DNA of 64,000 nucleotides from Silene conica. Lineage: Eukaryota > Streptophyta > Magnoliopsida > Caryophyllales > Caryophyllaceae. The notes under the pieces were generated by a model. The model was given only the letters and a program-made list of their open reading frames with translations, did not search any database and was not told where the DNA came from. Both the position numbers and the translations under genes were made by a program. Location: assembly GCA_029255685.2 (NCBI GenBank), contig CM055312.2:2070649-2134648 (forward strand), given 5' to 3'. Positions 1 through 15,000 of this stretch are shown here, one piece after another (within the stretch, counting starts at the first letter, position 1; each line of letters begins with the position of its first letter).

Positions 1-14
1 AAGAACTCACTTAC

Positions 15-3000
15 CAAGTACACTCTTCCATATAAGAAAATATATACGGTAAGAACTGTCATCTGCAACAAAAATTGTTATTATCAGACAAAGACAAAGA
101 AAAGCGACTAGCTGGACATTCAAACATCAAGCTAAAGATCTATGAAGGCTAACTTACCATTGTGCACACATAATACCCTACAGTTGTAAAGTAAAAAGAG
201 AGCATTCTGAAGAAATCCAAAAGCTGGCCAAGCCTATACACATCTCTGCTCAGGACCTGTTCTCCATTCCCACCAGCGACCTTCCCCTCAAATAGGGCTA
301 TTTGATTTAACCCAACATCTCTTCCTTTTCCAACCTACATGAGTACAGATGCATAGATACTTCAGAAACCAGCTTCTGAAACCGATTATATTACATTATG
401 TTTTTTTAGGGGAGATTATATTACACTATCTTGAATGTCACATAACAGAATTTTAATTTGTTCAGAAATAGCTTACACAAGAATTAAACTATTTACTTCA
501 GATAAAAAGAGAGAAGATATGACAGCAAACATACTGTCTACAAATCTAACCTGTATGTATTCATGGTGGGTGATATTTCCCTGCCGCAGGGTAGAGTTAA
601 AACCTGCCAAGAATAGAAGAAGGCAACACACATTAAGCATACTTCTAGAGTTTCATTAAGTACTTAATACAAGTAATATATATACAGTTTTTTTCCAAGG
701 GCCTCGTAGAAAAAGTGAATGACAATCTCCAACTACAAGCAAAAAAGAAGCATAACATTGGAACGAGGGTCATGTCCAGCATGGGGATCCTTAGGGATAG
801 CGGATGGTCAAAGTAACAAAGGTCTAAAGGGTAATATTACCGCCCTACCAAATTTATTATCACCACTAATTCTGTTGGTCAACCGATATTAACTTTGACC
901 ACCTTTCCAAATATAAGTAGATTGCAGAGAGATTTGTCTCATGTTTGTTATATTTCTCCTACTAGTGAACATCGTGAAAATATCAGTCAAAGACGACATC
1001 ATTTGACTACCTGGGTCAAAATGGGGACGGTACAAATGGGATGCAAGAAGTAACCATTCATATCGTGTTGCATAGCTGACCACAATCTCCTACTTTAAGT
1101 GAGTTGATTTGGTTCCCCTTGCAAGTTGCAAGCACTGCAAGTCTGACTTAAAAGTCTCTACTTCTTTTCTTTGTTGTTAATTTGTTACCTTTCGGTAGTT
1201 CACAAAAGATGCCTATACTTATAGCCTACAACATACATCACAAAACCAAAAGGCTATCTCTAAAAAAACAACTAGAGAAAATTTTATGTTAGCAGAAAAC
1301 AATCTCTTCAATAAGTTTATGGACATTTTTCCAAATGTTGTGCTTTCCACAATCCTTTTTTGAACAAAGCCCTAATATCAAATAAGTACAAAATTGCAAA
1401 CATCTCAAGGATAAACATCAAACTTCAAAAAGAGACAGAACCATCAAATTTCGAAAAGAGACAGACCTAACAATTAACTTACATACAGAATAACAAATTT
1501 CTATAAGAACAAGAAGAACGATCCAAAACTACACATACCAGCAAAAATATCTTCACTGATGTTGATAACACGTGATGCCTTACTTACACCACCACGAGTT
1601 ATGTGGAAAATACGGTCAAACACATCTGGATGTCCATAATGCATACGCACTCTGCAATGAATTCAAGGAAAAAATTATTTAACTAGAGTTCTCTGCCTCG
1701 CATGTTACCCAAGAAGTTGGTATAGTGAACCGGAATCTCTAATAAAAGCACCCGCATCCGACCTTTGCAGCTGACTCGAAGTAAAACAGAGACAACCTCA
1801 TACAGATATATGCTACAAGACTAACAGATTGTATGCTACAAGACTATAACCAATGGAACAAGTTGAAGAACACACAAGTTTGATAAAAATTCCTAGTTCA
1901 CCACTCAACATATATTTATATTGCCTTTTAGAATCCCGCATCTGACTTCTAGTGGACCAAATAAAGTATTTTTTGATGGAACATACTAATGTTATTACAG
2001 AGAAAAAGAATCACAGAACAAGTAATCCTCACAAAAAACAGACTCTGCATACATCAAATAATTAACAAATAGTAACTCACTTCAAAGGCTTCGCCAGAAC
2101 TCGCTGACCTAAAGTCACAAAGCTTGTCTCCTGATTCGACATAAACCATGCCAGAGAAGAAACACTGCATAATATCGGTCGAAGCATTTGGTGAACATGC
2201 AACAAGAAGTCTAATATGAATTACACTGCCAAAATGTAAATTTCAAACCTTCCTGTGAAAACGTGCTCCCTTACACCAAGAATAGTAGGAGGGCGGATAC
2301 CATGCTTTCCATGAAATTCTTCAAGAAGATTTCTCATTTTCATTGCCTCCTCAAGGTAGTTATCCTGCAAAATATCGTTTATAAGATGGATGCAGAGATG
2401 CATACTCTTCTGCGAACATGTTGTCATTACAAAGCAAGATTGATTCATAAATAAGGTGAAAAGAGGAAAAGCAGGAATTGCATCCATTGAAGACAAGATG
2501 AAGGGGAAGTGTCCCAGATTGTCTGGCCATGTGAGATGAAGACTACCTAGGAGGCTTAGAAGCAGTAGCATAGATAAGATTGTGATGCATAGGGGAAGAC
2601 TTAAAACACAACACTAGAGATAAATGAAATTTAAATGGGATACTTGGATAATTGGATTCGAAGATAGCACATCACTGTAGAGGGTAATGAGAAGGGGGGA
2701 AAAATCATGGATGGAGTTTCACTTGATTATTTTGTCTGATATATTTTTTTTCTTTTATGGTTGTATGCTGCCAATACTATTTTTCATTTGAATCTCTTAC
2801 TTGTTACCTTTCCATATATTTTTCATTGAACTATGTACTTATTATTTCTAAATTGAATTTCTGCATTTTCTCATGGTCTTTTCCTTTTATTTTGACATGC
2901 TTACATCTTGGTTCTTTTTTGTTGCATTATGTCCTTTCCCTCTTTATTAATTAATATTCCATAAGCGATACAATGATTTATGTTAGACAACCTCAAATCA

Positions 3001-6000
3001 TTAAGAGAAGTAAGGGTGTTGTGGACGGTAAAACTATTTTACGGGTACCACTAAAGAACGCAAAATGATAGGAGCAACAAATTAACAACTATGCTTGACA
3101 TATACTAGTGTAAGAACTGTCAGAAAACTTACTTGATTCATATCAATGGTTTGAATGGCTTCCCCACGCGTAAATATAATTGCATGATTCTGATTTTCAG
3201 GCTTTCCTTCACCAAGCTTTGGGTCTCCAGGAAGCTTAATGGAATATATCTCCTGTAACAATTATTATATCTATAAATTCATTCAAAAAAGCTTTACAAG
3301 TTTAATACGAAGGTATGTGCCTAATTGCTTTAGTAAAGCAGGGCAAAGCAATATAAACTGTCTCATGAAAACACATTCAACATTGCTGCATCTTACTAGG
3401 AATGATGGTGGCCAAATCAACATAAAAGATTCTAATTCAGCAGAAACATCAATCTTCTAACAAAGATAGGCTATATAGTATAGATTATAGGACAACTGGA
3501 CAAAAAAATAGGGAGAAAACATATTAATAGGACAAAAAGATACGAGAGCTTGAAAACAAAAGGAAAATGATGCATATAACATGTCCCAAGCTCACATCAT
3601 CTCACAACTCTTCAGCACTATCCTCAAAATCAACTTTTAAATGAGAATATTCGAAAAGCACAGAAACTGAGTGACAAGTCACACAACTAGAAGACTTGTA
3701 CTACCAGAGTACCACTAAATGGGCAAATTATAACAGGTTTGGGTCAATTTTGACCTCGTAAGAAGCAAGAGGGATAAAAGAGCAGAATACTTATCATAAG
3801 CTCGATAACAAATTCATACAGCTTACTAAGACCCGGCTAAATAGATCATCAGACTGACTTTATTTTACGTTGGCATATTTTTAGACCATTCCATTCATTT
3901 CTATACATTTCCTTTTGGCACAAAGTTTTAGGGAAAGTATTATAATATTAAGCTTTACAACTTTACCCCTAATCAACTCTATATCCCACATCCAAGCCCC
4001 GGCATTAACACTGTCAGGCTGCTGCTGTTCCCACAAGCAGCACCCGGCTGTACGGCACTACAAACACCACCACCCTATCTCTAATACCTAACCCACTACC
4101 ACCCTTACCATAATCGTGAGTCGTCGTCGACCCATTACTCTACCCCGGCATCGATGCTCCCTCCTCTCCTTTAGCTCCCGCCTCAACAACTGCTCGCCGC
4201 ACCGCTGATAACTATTCCCATCACCAATCTCACTCGACGCCAACACCCCCTCTCTGTCTTCCATATTTAAATATAGATCTACAAAAGGCAGCCCCTGTAC
4301 CATTCACCAGAGGGGAAGAAACAATGGTTGGACCTGCATCTTTATATATACTCCATCGCTGTTGGTGGTTGCGGAAGTTGGCCGCTGTTCGTGCAGGAGA
4401 GACCAAAGCTGCCGCTGGTGCGCTGGTGATGAGCGTGGTGAAAAGAAGTGGTGGTGGGCGTTTTGGTTTTGGTGGAGAGGAGTACTGGTGGACAGTGATT
4501 GTGTTGTGGATGTTGTGAAGAGGAGTGTGACTGTGTGAGTGAGCAATGGACCGGTGAGAAATTGAGAATGGTTGGGAATTGGGATTGTTGGAACTTGGAA
4601 GGGTATAAAGGTAAGGAGTATAAAAGTAACTGATGCGGGAGCATTAACCTCAAGGAAAGATTTACGTCCAAGACCTAAGCTTGATCACAATATGTTCAAG
4701 TTAGGTTCAATACGTATTTTTAAGTTGGCTTGGCAAGACGTATTAAAGGAACAAGACAAGTTACAAGGTGGCTCGTTGGTGGCTAGCCAACGTCGGCCTA
4801 GGGCGTGTGTTGCCAGTTGCCACACGTTTTTAGTACTACTATTATTAGGATTGTTATTTAGTCTTAATTTTATTTATGTTATTAATTTAATTAAGTTTGT
4901 TAAAGTTAGTTAAGGTAGTTACTAGTTTATTAATTAGGTTGTTACAACTAGTTGGTTAAGGTTGTTACAAGTTAGTTATAAATTAGTTGAGTTTCTTATT
5001 AGGTTGTTGGGAGTTAGTTACAACCTAATCTAGTTTATTGTTTTTTTTTATTAATAAGGATTCATTTTAATCCATTAGGATAGAATTAGGAAACCTAGTT
5101 TAAGGAGAACTCGAGCCCCAAGGCCGAGTATTTGTGCCGTGTGAGTCGTGTGATTGTATGGGATGACCTTACTATAAATAGGCATCCTTAATCTTTGTTT
5201 TAGGTACTTTTGAATTATTATTATTTTGAGTTAAAAACTTAAACCCCAAAGCATCTGTGTGAGCTTTACAATTATTGATTGAGTATCTTAGTGAGCTTGA
5301 TCTTTAGGTTTAATCTTGGATTAGATTAAATTGCAGAATAATCAAATCTTCTTGGATTAGAGGGCTAGATTATTAACTATCCATCTACAAATCATACACA
5401 AAACATACATAACATCGTTCTATCAATCTTTCATACTTCATCAACGTTCACTACTATTCGTGTATCTACACGACCGGCCATCACCACCGTCAACCACCAT
5501 CACGCCGACCACCATCATTGTTGTCGTGCATCACCATCTTCATCATCGTTCGTCATCATCATCGTTGTTCATCATTCATTCGTTCGTCGTTTACTTTATT
5601 TATTTATCCTAATTCGTGATATATCACATACTCCCTCCTATTCAACATAACCTTCCCTATTTCCTTTTTCGTCTATTCACAATACCTTCCCTATTTCCTT
5701 ATTTAGTAAAGTTTTTATACATATTTTAATCACATCACTCACCACAATACCCCACCATTCTCATACTGTATACTTATTTTAATCACATTACTCACAACAA
5801 TTACCCCACAATACATACCCTATCTCCAATTACCCAATCCCAAACCAATATTTTGCTATATAATAATCTCCTCCTTATTCTCCGTGCCTTCCTCAAATAG
5901 GGAAGGTTATGTTAAATAGGAGGGAGTATATTATTATTTCGCTGCAACTTTATTATTCTTGTTGATCGTCTTATTGATTATCTTGAAGAATACGCATCAG

Positions 6001-9000
6001 TAACTTTGTGGCTTAAAACTTACTCAATAAGGAAATACATAGAATTGAATGGAATTTCCTAAATAGGAATATGTATAGAAATGAATGGAATGAAGGAAGT
6101 TTTATATTTGGTTGAGCAAGTCAACTTTGGTTCAATTCAGACAACTTTGGTTAAAATGTTAATTCTGGTAGCTAGTTGGTGCTACCGAAGAGCCATGAAG
6201 GATAAAGTAAAATCAGGTCAAGACCACTGCAATTTTACTGAGCTTGAGAGGACAAACAAAAAAATTTGAGGGGATATTTACACGTCAATTTCTACTTTAA
6301 TAGTTTATGACCTTACAAGAATGTTTTCTCTTCTAGACATTATAGTATCGGGTCAATTGACCTCAGAGTTAAGATCTTTGTTTCAGAAACATCTCATTGG
6401 CAAGTATGAGAAACTTGGCCAACATCAGTTTTTAATCGAGCATCAGGCCACCAATTATTCTCTCTAAATTATGAATTGGGCCGGCGGGTTTCACAGGCCT
6501 ATAATTTACATTAAATGCTTACAGCGGACCATTCACTTAACAAAAATCAATATGAATACAGAAATACTGTGTAATATCAAGCTGATAAAGACATTTTTCA
6601 ACTCCTGTATTTCGAGTCAATCAAAGACCTAAATTTATCTAGATTACACATACAAGAGTAATGACAAATGAAAATGAAAATTTTGTATTCCCAAACTTAC
6701 ATACCTGATCTTTCCCATGTACGTCAGCTTTAACAAGTTTGGAGTAATAATCCTTCAAAACTTTCCCCTCAGCTGTAGTGCTTTCCTCAAGGTGAATAAA
6801 AGCAACTCGAAGGGCCTCGTTTCTGAAAAACCAAATGAGTTCTTATGAAACGAAAACTCAGGCATAAATGACATATACAACAGGAGTTACTAACCTATTA
6901 AAGGTATTAATCGACTACTTATATGAACTCTTCTAAGGGACACAAAACTCTAAGATGGATAGTTAGAGCAGGGAAGTGGCTCCTAGAATTAAAGAGGGGT
7001 GGCTGAAGTGGAAGAGTGCCACAAGATTTTAGGATTTTATGTGATCCTAGCATGTCACATAGACTAAAGGGTAAATTCTACACAAGAATTAGACGTCCAC
7101 TATTTTACAGGTGTCATGTTCAAGAGATAATTATAGCCCAGTTACGTATGCTAAGGTGAATGTGTAACCATACAAGGAAAAGATCAACTGATAAATGAGG
7201 TGATTAGAGAGAAGGTGAGAGTTGCGCTGATGAAGGTTAAGATGATGGAAAATCGCTTAAGAAGGTTAGGTCATGTGAGAGGAGACCAACTAATGCCCCG
7301 GTCTTAGTTTAAAAAGGCGCGCCTCAGGCGCAAGGCGAGGGTAGGCGCAGGGCCTGTGGCATCAGAGGAAGGAGGCGTTTTTATTATTAAATTTATGTTT
7401 TAATTTACTAATTTATTTTCATACATTATTTGTTTACTTTTTAAGATTTTTCAAACTTTTTTACATAATCTTTTATATTATCATGCTTTTTTGGAAGATA
7501 ACTTTTTTTAGTTGATTTGACTTTTTATACCTTGTTTTTTCACTTAATTATTAACTACAACCTTACCCTTGTGTTGCCAGCAAAAAAAAGTTGCTAACAA
7601 AAAACGGGCTGGCTGAATGACCCAAGATGGAAATTACGTCGAGAACTGCATCGAAACACATCGAAACACAACTACTTCACAAGAGAAAGAAGCGTAACCA
7701 CTTTAGTGAGTCACTTAATTATTTACTATTGTAAAAAAATTCTATTTTAAATTTTAAAATAATTGATATTGTTTTTTTGGTGACGAGGGAACCTGCACCC
7801 CCTACCTTAGGTGCGCACTGGATAAAACCTCGGGTATATGTGATAGCCTGCAATGCAAACCACATAAACCAGGTAAGCCACCCGAGGGTGACAGGCTCGA
7901 AGTCTTTATAAAACAAAAAACTGTTTTATGGACTCAGGCCAAGAATGCTCCGCAAGATTTTGTTCTTGGGGAGGCTTGAACCCGTGTCTCCTGGGAATTT
8001 CACCCAAGAATTAACCACTAGACTCCACTCTTGCGGGCGATAATTGATATTGTTGGTATCCATGTTTTTATAAAACAAAAAATTGTTTCTTGTTTTATGA
8101 TTTTTATATCTACAACTCACGCTCTCTCTTACTAAACACCAGTGTCAGACCATTTTGATAGCATTTCATGCTAAACTTTGGCAAACATAATCATGGGGTA
8201 CCATTCTGACACAAAATGATACCCCCGCCACCATTCTTTGGGTATGTAGTATGTACCATATTGATATGGCACAGTCGTGGTCATTAACAAGGATTACTTT
8301 TGTCATTTAAGGAAATATATTAATCTCATGAATGAGCTGAAAATGGATAAAGGTATGAATACAGGGAAAGTTATCTTTAACCCTCAAGTTCCCACTTTTA
8401 AGAGCGTCTTATAATTAGCTTTTTTATTGATCATTTTTAGTATTTGATGTTATTTGAAATATTTAGTGTTTTTATTTAATTTTTAAAAATTTATTTGTTC
8501 TTTTCGGATTTATTACACGTTTTTACCAACTTTCTTATACTCCCTCCTAGTCTGCCTATCGTTCCCCTTTCTTTTTGCACAAAAATTAATGAAATGAATT
8601 GGGACCACACAAAACACCCTACCCCACATGAAACTGAATTTGGACCACACAAAAGCTTCCAAATAAGGAATGAGGGAACAAAACTTGAATAGCATGAAAA
8701 AGGAAAGAGGGAATAATAGGCAGACTCACTTTTAAGGTATTCTAGGCCCTTAAGTTTTATTTCGATTTTCAAAATCGTTCTAATCTTTATTCTCGATTTA
8801 AATTCTAAGTTTTTATAAAAGAAATCTGGAGTGAATTTTAAAACCTATAAGTTTACCTTGACTTTAGTATTATGTTTCACTCCATTTATGTATTTCACTT
8901 TTCCCTTTCTATATTTTCGCATTTTGAGGTGCGCGATTAGCCTGGTCACCCATGGATGGTTCTAAAGGTTGATCCATGTAGCCGACTCCAAATCATTTTG

Positions 9001-12000
9001 GGATTAAGGCTTTGATGTTGTTGGATTGATTGATCACTTACTAGGATTATTTTGGTCATTGGAAGAGGGAGTATTCGTTTCACAGAGAAAATTGCCCGCA
9101 TTAAGTTGAGGTTTGAGTCTCAGTTTCACCACTAACATCAAAGCTAAAGTTATCTTTCCCCCTCTTTAGTTCCTTCTTCTAGAGAGTGTACATTAAAATT
9201 GGCATTTCTATTGCACAGAAAATAAAGCGCTTCATAACTGAACTCATACAAAATTGAGAAAAGAAATGGTCCTGGGTGACAGAGGTACTCTATAAGTCTA
9301 ACGTCTAAACTAACAGATAAGCTACCATTTAATAGCTGATTAAGACACACTATCTGCAGTCACTGTAAACAAATTTATCATACCTCTGAAGTAACAGGCT
9401 AATATCTGCAGCTTCTGGAGCTTTTCTCTGTTTTTGCTGCCCATAGATTTGGCACGAAACAACATATGTAAACTTCAGATCTGCTTGAGCTCGTGCCTCA
9501 CTTGACAGCTCAAACCCATTACTAGACATAAGATTTGAATGAGGATTCGTATCATCTCCTAAAAAGAGATCCAATAGCAGTTAATATACACATTTTTTAT
9601 ATCCAACTGTGCATCTAAATTAATATGATGGCAAACTAGCTACCTATCAATCCTCTTCTTTCTAGAAAGCTCTGAAGCATTAGTGCTCTTCTATAGTACA
9701 TCATTCCACGCACTGCATTTATGCCAAGCCATAAGAAAACGCTATATCACACAACCAATGACATATGAGAAAATGAAATAGGGAAACTAAGCTGCCTCTC
9801 AAAAGACTAACTCTTACCTGTTCTAGCCAAGGTCTGTCCGCGATATGATACCCAAAACCGAAGCTCCAAATTATCACTAGAATTTTCATCAAAATCTACT
9901 TGTCCAGACGATTTGCCTGCATTGATCCGCTCCAAAAAATTCTCCCACTCATCTGTAAAAAGAGAAATAAATTTTCTGTTTCCGTATGGCCTATACGATA
10001 GCAGAAACCTGAACATAGAACAATAATGCAAAAAAAAAGAGCACCTGGAAAAATCTTCTGGAGATAGAACAGTATAGACACTCCATCCTCATTTTCAGCC
10101 CGCAGCTCGGTAGAACTATACAGCACAGTCTCGCTGTAATATGGAGTGAATACACTGATATGTGGGAGAGGCATGTTAGTGATTTAATGCACAAAGTGCA
10201 TATCCTACTTACTAGTATCTAGCAAAATGATCATCCAATATTCACAGTTTTATATACCTGAAAGGCATCATTTCACATACTGGTTTTGCGGGAGGAATAT
10301 CCATAAATAATGAATTGGTAAAAAATTCTAATCGTCTCCTTGCTTCCAAATTCTTAGGTATATTTGCTGCTGTATCCTTCACAGTTAGTAGCAAATGAAG
10401 TCTCTTCACCAACTCTTTCTGGAAGCACAAAAGGCAGCAAATGAAAATCTTGCATTATTCGCACAGTACAGTAGACTTACAGGACTTGGAGACAAGCAAA
10501 CTAGCTTAGCATATGCTTACAATTTCTGGGTCCTTTGGCCACTCTATCCTGGAAAACAAGCGCCCTTCGTTTCTAGCTTTAGCTAAAATGCTCCATGTAT
10601 CAATTTGCTCCCTAAACGATACAAAAATAATAATAAATAAATGCAAGTTACGCATACAGGAGCCTGAGGTGTTGTTCTTAATGATTACCTCAAATCAGTT
10701 GAGAGCAAATCGTGTGTCACAACCTCATAAAAATCATAGAGAGCTTTTGCAGCACCTTTTGCAAGATCAGGATCGTCTCTTGCCTACAGGTGAATTAACT
10801 GGCATTACTTTTAAGAAAAATACAAGAAATAACAACATAAACAAGTAAAAATGCAAAATAACAAGCATTCTTCACATTCAGTAATTTACCAGAAGACCAG
10901 TCAGCGCCGTAAATCTTGACTGCACTAAGGGGAGCTTTTTGAGGGACAAGGTTAAATTAAGTGAACCTTCCATGATGCTATTATAGATCTCGCGGTAAAT
11001 TCTCTCAACCCTGAAGTAAACATTATTGCAGTCCACAGTGAGAATGAAACAGCTATATCATCTGCAGGATTTGAGAAACATGTTGGAAATACATACCAAA
11101 GTCTTCCTTCACCATCAACTAAGGCATGTAAGATCTTCTCTATGCTGTAATAACACTCTTGAACTGCATAAGCCATGTAATCATCTCTGCGTATTCTATT
11201 CCACAAGTCTGCTTGTGTATCTTTGCAATCCAAAGCTAAGTCAACAGCCATTAAAATCTGCAACATTAATATATAGAATGAGAAAATATACGTCGACAAC
11301 ATAAAGACGCTGAGAAAAGTTCACTGAATTTCATGCCTTACTACTGAGAAGAAAGAGAGGCCATTGAACAAGAGGAAGAGTCCCGGTATTACTAGGCATC
11401 GAGAGCAAGTCTTTTTCCCTGAAGGGTGAACCATGTTACAATCTTTGGCAGCCATTAATAAGGAAAACCAAACTGAATATACTGGCTTTAATTAGTTTCC
11501 ATGAAAAAAAACAGAGGTGTTGAGAATTTTTCACCTGCTGCTAATAAAATCTTCTTCACGCAAACTTTTAATAATCTCGTTCCAGAATGGAGCAAACGTT
11601 GAAGCATAGCTTTTGCTCATATGAGATATCTACAATGAAATCACAGATGCAAAATAATTCCTCAAAGAAGTAATGTTAAAAGTTCAAACATTTTAGAGAA
11701 AGTCATCACGAGCTCATAGATCATCAACCTACGCATACACTTGTGCAAGTTACCACAACAACATTACCCCAATGGCTCCCGCAAATTGCGGGGTGGGATG
11801 GGGGAGTGTACGCACGAGGAGACTGTTTCCAAATGACTCAAGATGAAAAATGCGTCGAAAAACTACACCGAATGACTGGTACTTCACAATAGAAAGAAGC
11901 ACAGTCACTTTAGTGAGCCATTTTACTTTATTCCATCATACTCCTGAACCGATGCCCATCACTCATGGGTCATAACACAACCAGTAAAAACCGAAACATG

Positions 12001-15000
12001 TATCTCGAAATTGGCCCCCACACACATAGCTAGCTCAAAATAGAGGAAATGATTATCAAATTTTCAAAAATTAGCAAGCCACTCCATTTGTGTTTCAAAA
12101 AACCAGTGTTTAGGTGTGGCTAACTGGCTATTAAGGGGGCATATGGTACCGGAAAGGAAAAGAGAATGAAATTAAGAAAGGGTAAGAGAGGGAAATGAAT
12201 GAGGTTACCCCAAAGTTACCTTATTGTTTGGTTAGTTTTTCTAAGAAAAGGGAATACCAACAACCACCATTTCATACTCCACACCAACACACCAAGCATC
12301 AGCAGTACACCACCACAAACACCCCGAATGGCTTGCCATTCACCCTCAAAAGTCGCTGGACACCGCACTGCCGTGGTACCACTCACCACACCATTAGAGC
12401 CTCGAAAACCCCTCCCTCACAACCGAAATTTACTCACTAACCCTTAAAAACTCCAGATCTAGTGTTTTTTGGGTGTGGGCGTGAATTTCGGTGAATTTTG
12501 ATATTGGGCATGACGGTTGCGGGACTGAGGAGGCGCCGGAGATGGCGGCTCAGAGTCGTCGCCTGACCGTCGGTTGGAGGTGTGGGTGATGGTAGTGTTG
12601 TGTTGGTGGGCGTACGGTGGTGGTGGTGGTCAGAAGTATGGTGATAGTGGTGGTGCTTGGCGAGTGAGGTGGTTGCTGGTCGATGAGATGGGTAATGGGG
12701 CCGGGGGAATGAAATTTCATTCACCGGGGTGGGGGGTGGGGGTAAGGAGTTAGAATAATTTGAGGGTGAAGAAGGGAGTTGCATTCCCTTAACACAAACA
12801 AAGGGAATCAGTAACTTTAATTCTCTTACCCTTTGTTTCTTACCTCCGACCAAACGCCCCCTAAGCATTATACCTGTTGTTTCTAGAGAAATCTTTCAAT
12901 AACATGGGCTCAGGCTTTATTTCACTAGTTGGACAAGATAAATGGGACCTTACCCTCTTAAAAGTTTTTTTAGAAAAACGTAAGAATCCAAACACAAATT
13001 CCAAATCTACTGCCCAAATGACTCAGTTATATCTTGTGCACTTTGGAAACAAAAGGGATATTGATTGATCCGTCATCGTAACAAAGACTTGTACCGCAAA
13101 CAAATAAATCAGAGATAGAAGTACCTCGGGATTTTCCTGATCAAAAGGCATCCTGCAAGATCACATAAAACAAAAACCCTCATAAGGCAGAAGTCTTTAA
13201 TATCGACATGAGAGAGAAACTAAAAAAACTAGAGTAGAATGAGAAGTACCAAAAACTTCTAGTGCCTGAAAAGATTTTTTTCCTCAATAGTTACAATTAT
13301 TATAGACAGTCGGCTCTGAAGCTTCAGCTTATTAAAGTGATTAAGTTATAGACTATGAGCACTTCCCAAGTTCTACAAGTTACAGGAAAAAACCCTCCTT
13401 CGACAACTAAGTCACTCTGTCAGCAGCTCCTAAATCTCCTAATAAAGTTCGAAATATGGGACAACTTAATTTGCTTTTGTTGTACATGACACCAACCATA
13501 ACCCTTGAGTAACCCAAACACCAGCTTCGAAAAAACTTCTAGCCGTAGAGACAGGGAGCGCTTACAAAAAGAACCATAAATACAATTCAATATGCCATCA
13601 ACAAATGCTGGCAAACTTGCAGGGTCCTCCTCGCTTGACCATATAACAACAATCAACTCAAGGAAATCACATAAGAAGATATAAACTTTGAATTCACTAA
13701 ACTGGTTAATAATTAGAAAGTAAGGATACCTTTTCATTCTTGGGGATGACATTTTCTTCACAAAAGCTTCTGGGAAGCTTTCAAAACGTTTATGCACCAT
13801 TTCAATTGAACGGATCTGTTAAACAAGGGGGGACAAAGAAATAAACAAATCCAGATAAATAAAATTGCATAGACTGGGGTAACATTGCGCTTAATGGTAG
13901 CATTCAAAATTACAAAAGCTAACCCATTCAAGAAGAAAATAGAACATTACTCATATAACAATATACCTCGCCTAGCCGATCCCGAGCACCCATCACACCT
14001 CCAACAAGGGCTGACAGAAGTGTATACCATATGTGGATATCCATTATATATATCTGTGCAAGGATCACCCATTAAAAGAAATGGAATACAAAATTTGCAA
14101 ATGCAGCCTGGCGGAAGTCATGTCAGTAGGTAGAGACTGGAGACAAGCCGAAGTAACAGACAATGGGTGCACATAATCCATTAAAGGTATACAATAGCAC
14201 CACAAATTATACTATAAGGCCATTCGTATGGTAGGACCACGATATGGTAAATAGTGACCATTTTATGTTAAAAATGATCACCTTATATTATTATAAAATG
14301 ACCATTTATTAAGGTGGTCACTTTTTTACATAAAATGGTCGCTATTTATCATAAAGTGGTCACTTTTTGTTCGTTGCGCCATACAACGGTACACAATAAC
14401 TACTACAAGAGCACCGTACCCTACTGTTGTCTATTCCTTATGCATAATCTACTGAGTTATGCTAGTGCCATTTGCTTAACCAGATCAAGCCACAGAGAGA
14501 AGGGTTGATCCTGTTATTTCCACTTATTTCTCGCAAAGGAGGACAAGAAGGCATGGAAAAGAAGATAATTTGTTAGCTTCTTGCTGTTGGTTCTGTTTGG
14601 TACTTTTCCTTGGCTCTCTTTGGATTGAGTTGAGTCACAATGGTGGGCCAAACATGTTCTTGTAACCTATGTTACTTTGACACTTCACATAGATCGTGTT
14701 GTTGTGTCATGGCCACCACGACACACAACACACGACACGTACCCAAAACACCAAATTCAGACACAACACCTACATTTGACTAATATCCTCAAAATAATTT
14801 CGATGGTGTCAAATAAGTCAAAGATAAAAAGTAAAGGGTGTAAATAAACACACTTTCAAGAGAAGTGAAGAGGGGGTAAGTAACCGATTGAAACAAGGAG
14901 ACAAAAAACACATTTCCTCTCTTTTTGTCCTGAACAAAGCATGGCTAGTTTAAATATTTTACAGAGCTTGTCGTGTCCATGTTAATATGATGGGTTAAAA

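Larger units (their letters stand above)
3883..6099. mobile_element. Composite transposon cluster in the CALS10 intron 3253-6704
   Basis: Ends carry the inverted sequence CATTCCATTCATTTCTATAC (3890 region, plus) and its complement (6070-6092), the same family as the Stowaway-like ends at 43559-43737. Between them lies a CCACC-rich block (about 4010-4560, open in several frames, no recognisable protein) and the solo LTR at 4631-5999. I read it as an older inverted-repeat element later hit by other elements. The outer limits are uncertain. Confidence 0.45.
158..10418 (-). other. CALS10 central catalytic loop (glucan synthase domain, partial)
   Basis: Exons 30-41, residues about 1001-1477. Conserved family blocks are present in order: TPYYSETVLYSS, FWVSYRGQTLARTVRGMMYY, KFTYVVSCQIYGQQK, GEGKPENQNHAIIFTRGEA, PTILGVREHVFTG, VRMHYGHPDVFDRIFHITRG, GKGRDVGLNQIALFEGKVAG and SRDVYRLGQ. 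These belong to the GT48 glucan synthase domain. The next membrane cluster begins at FYFTTVGYYVCTMM and continues in the last visible exon (15-62). Confidence 0.88.

Noticed and set aside
4342..4913. Overlapping open frames of up to 113 codons
   Set aside because: Low-complexity core of a transposon plus the start of the solo LTR; no homology recognised.
12195..12868. Open frames of 80-143 codons
   Set aside because: They lie inside the PIF-type MITE and reflect its CCACCA-rich core.
13420..13729. Reading frame continuing past exon 22 of CALS10
   Set aside because: Intron read-through: a good donor (GTATCC) ends the exon at 13730 and the family sequence continues at 13152.
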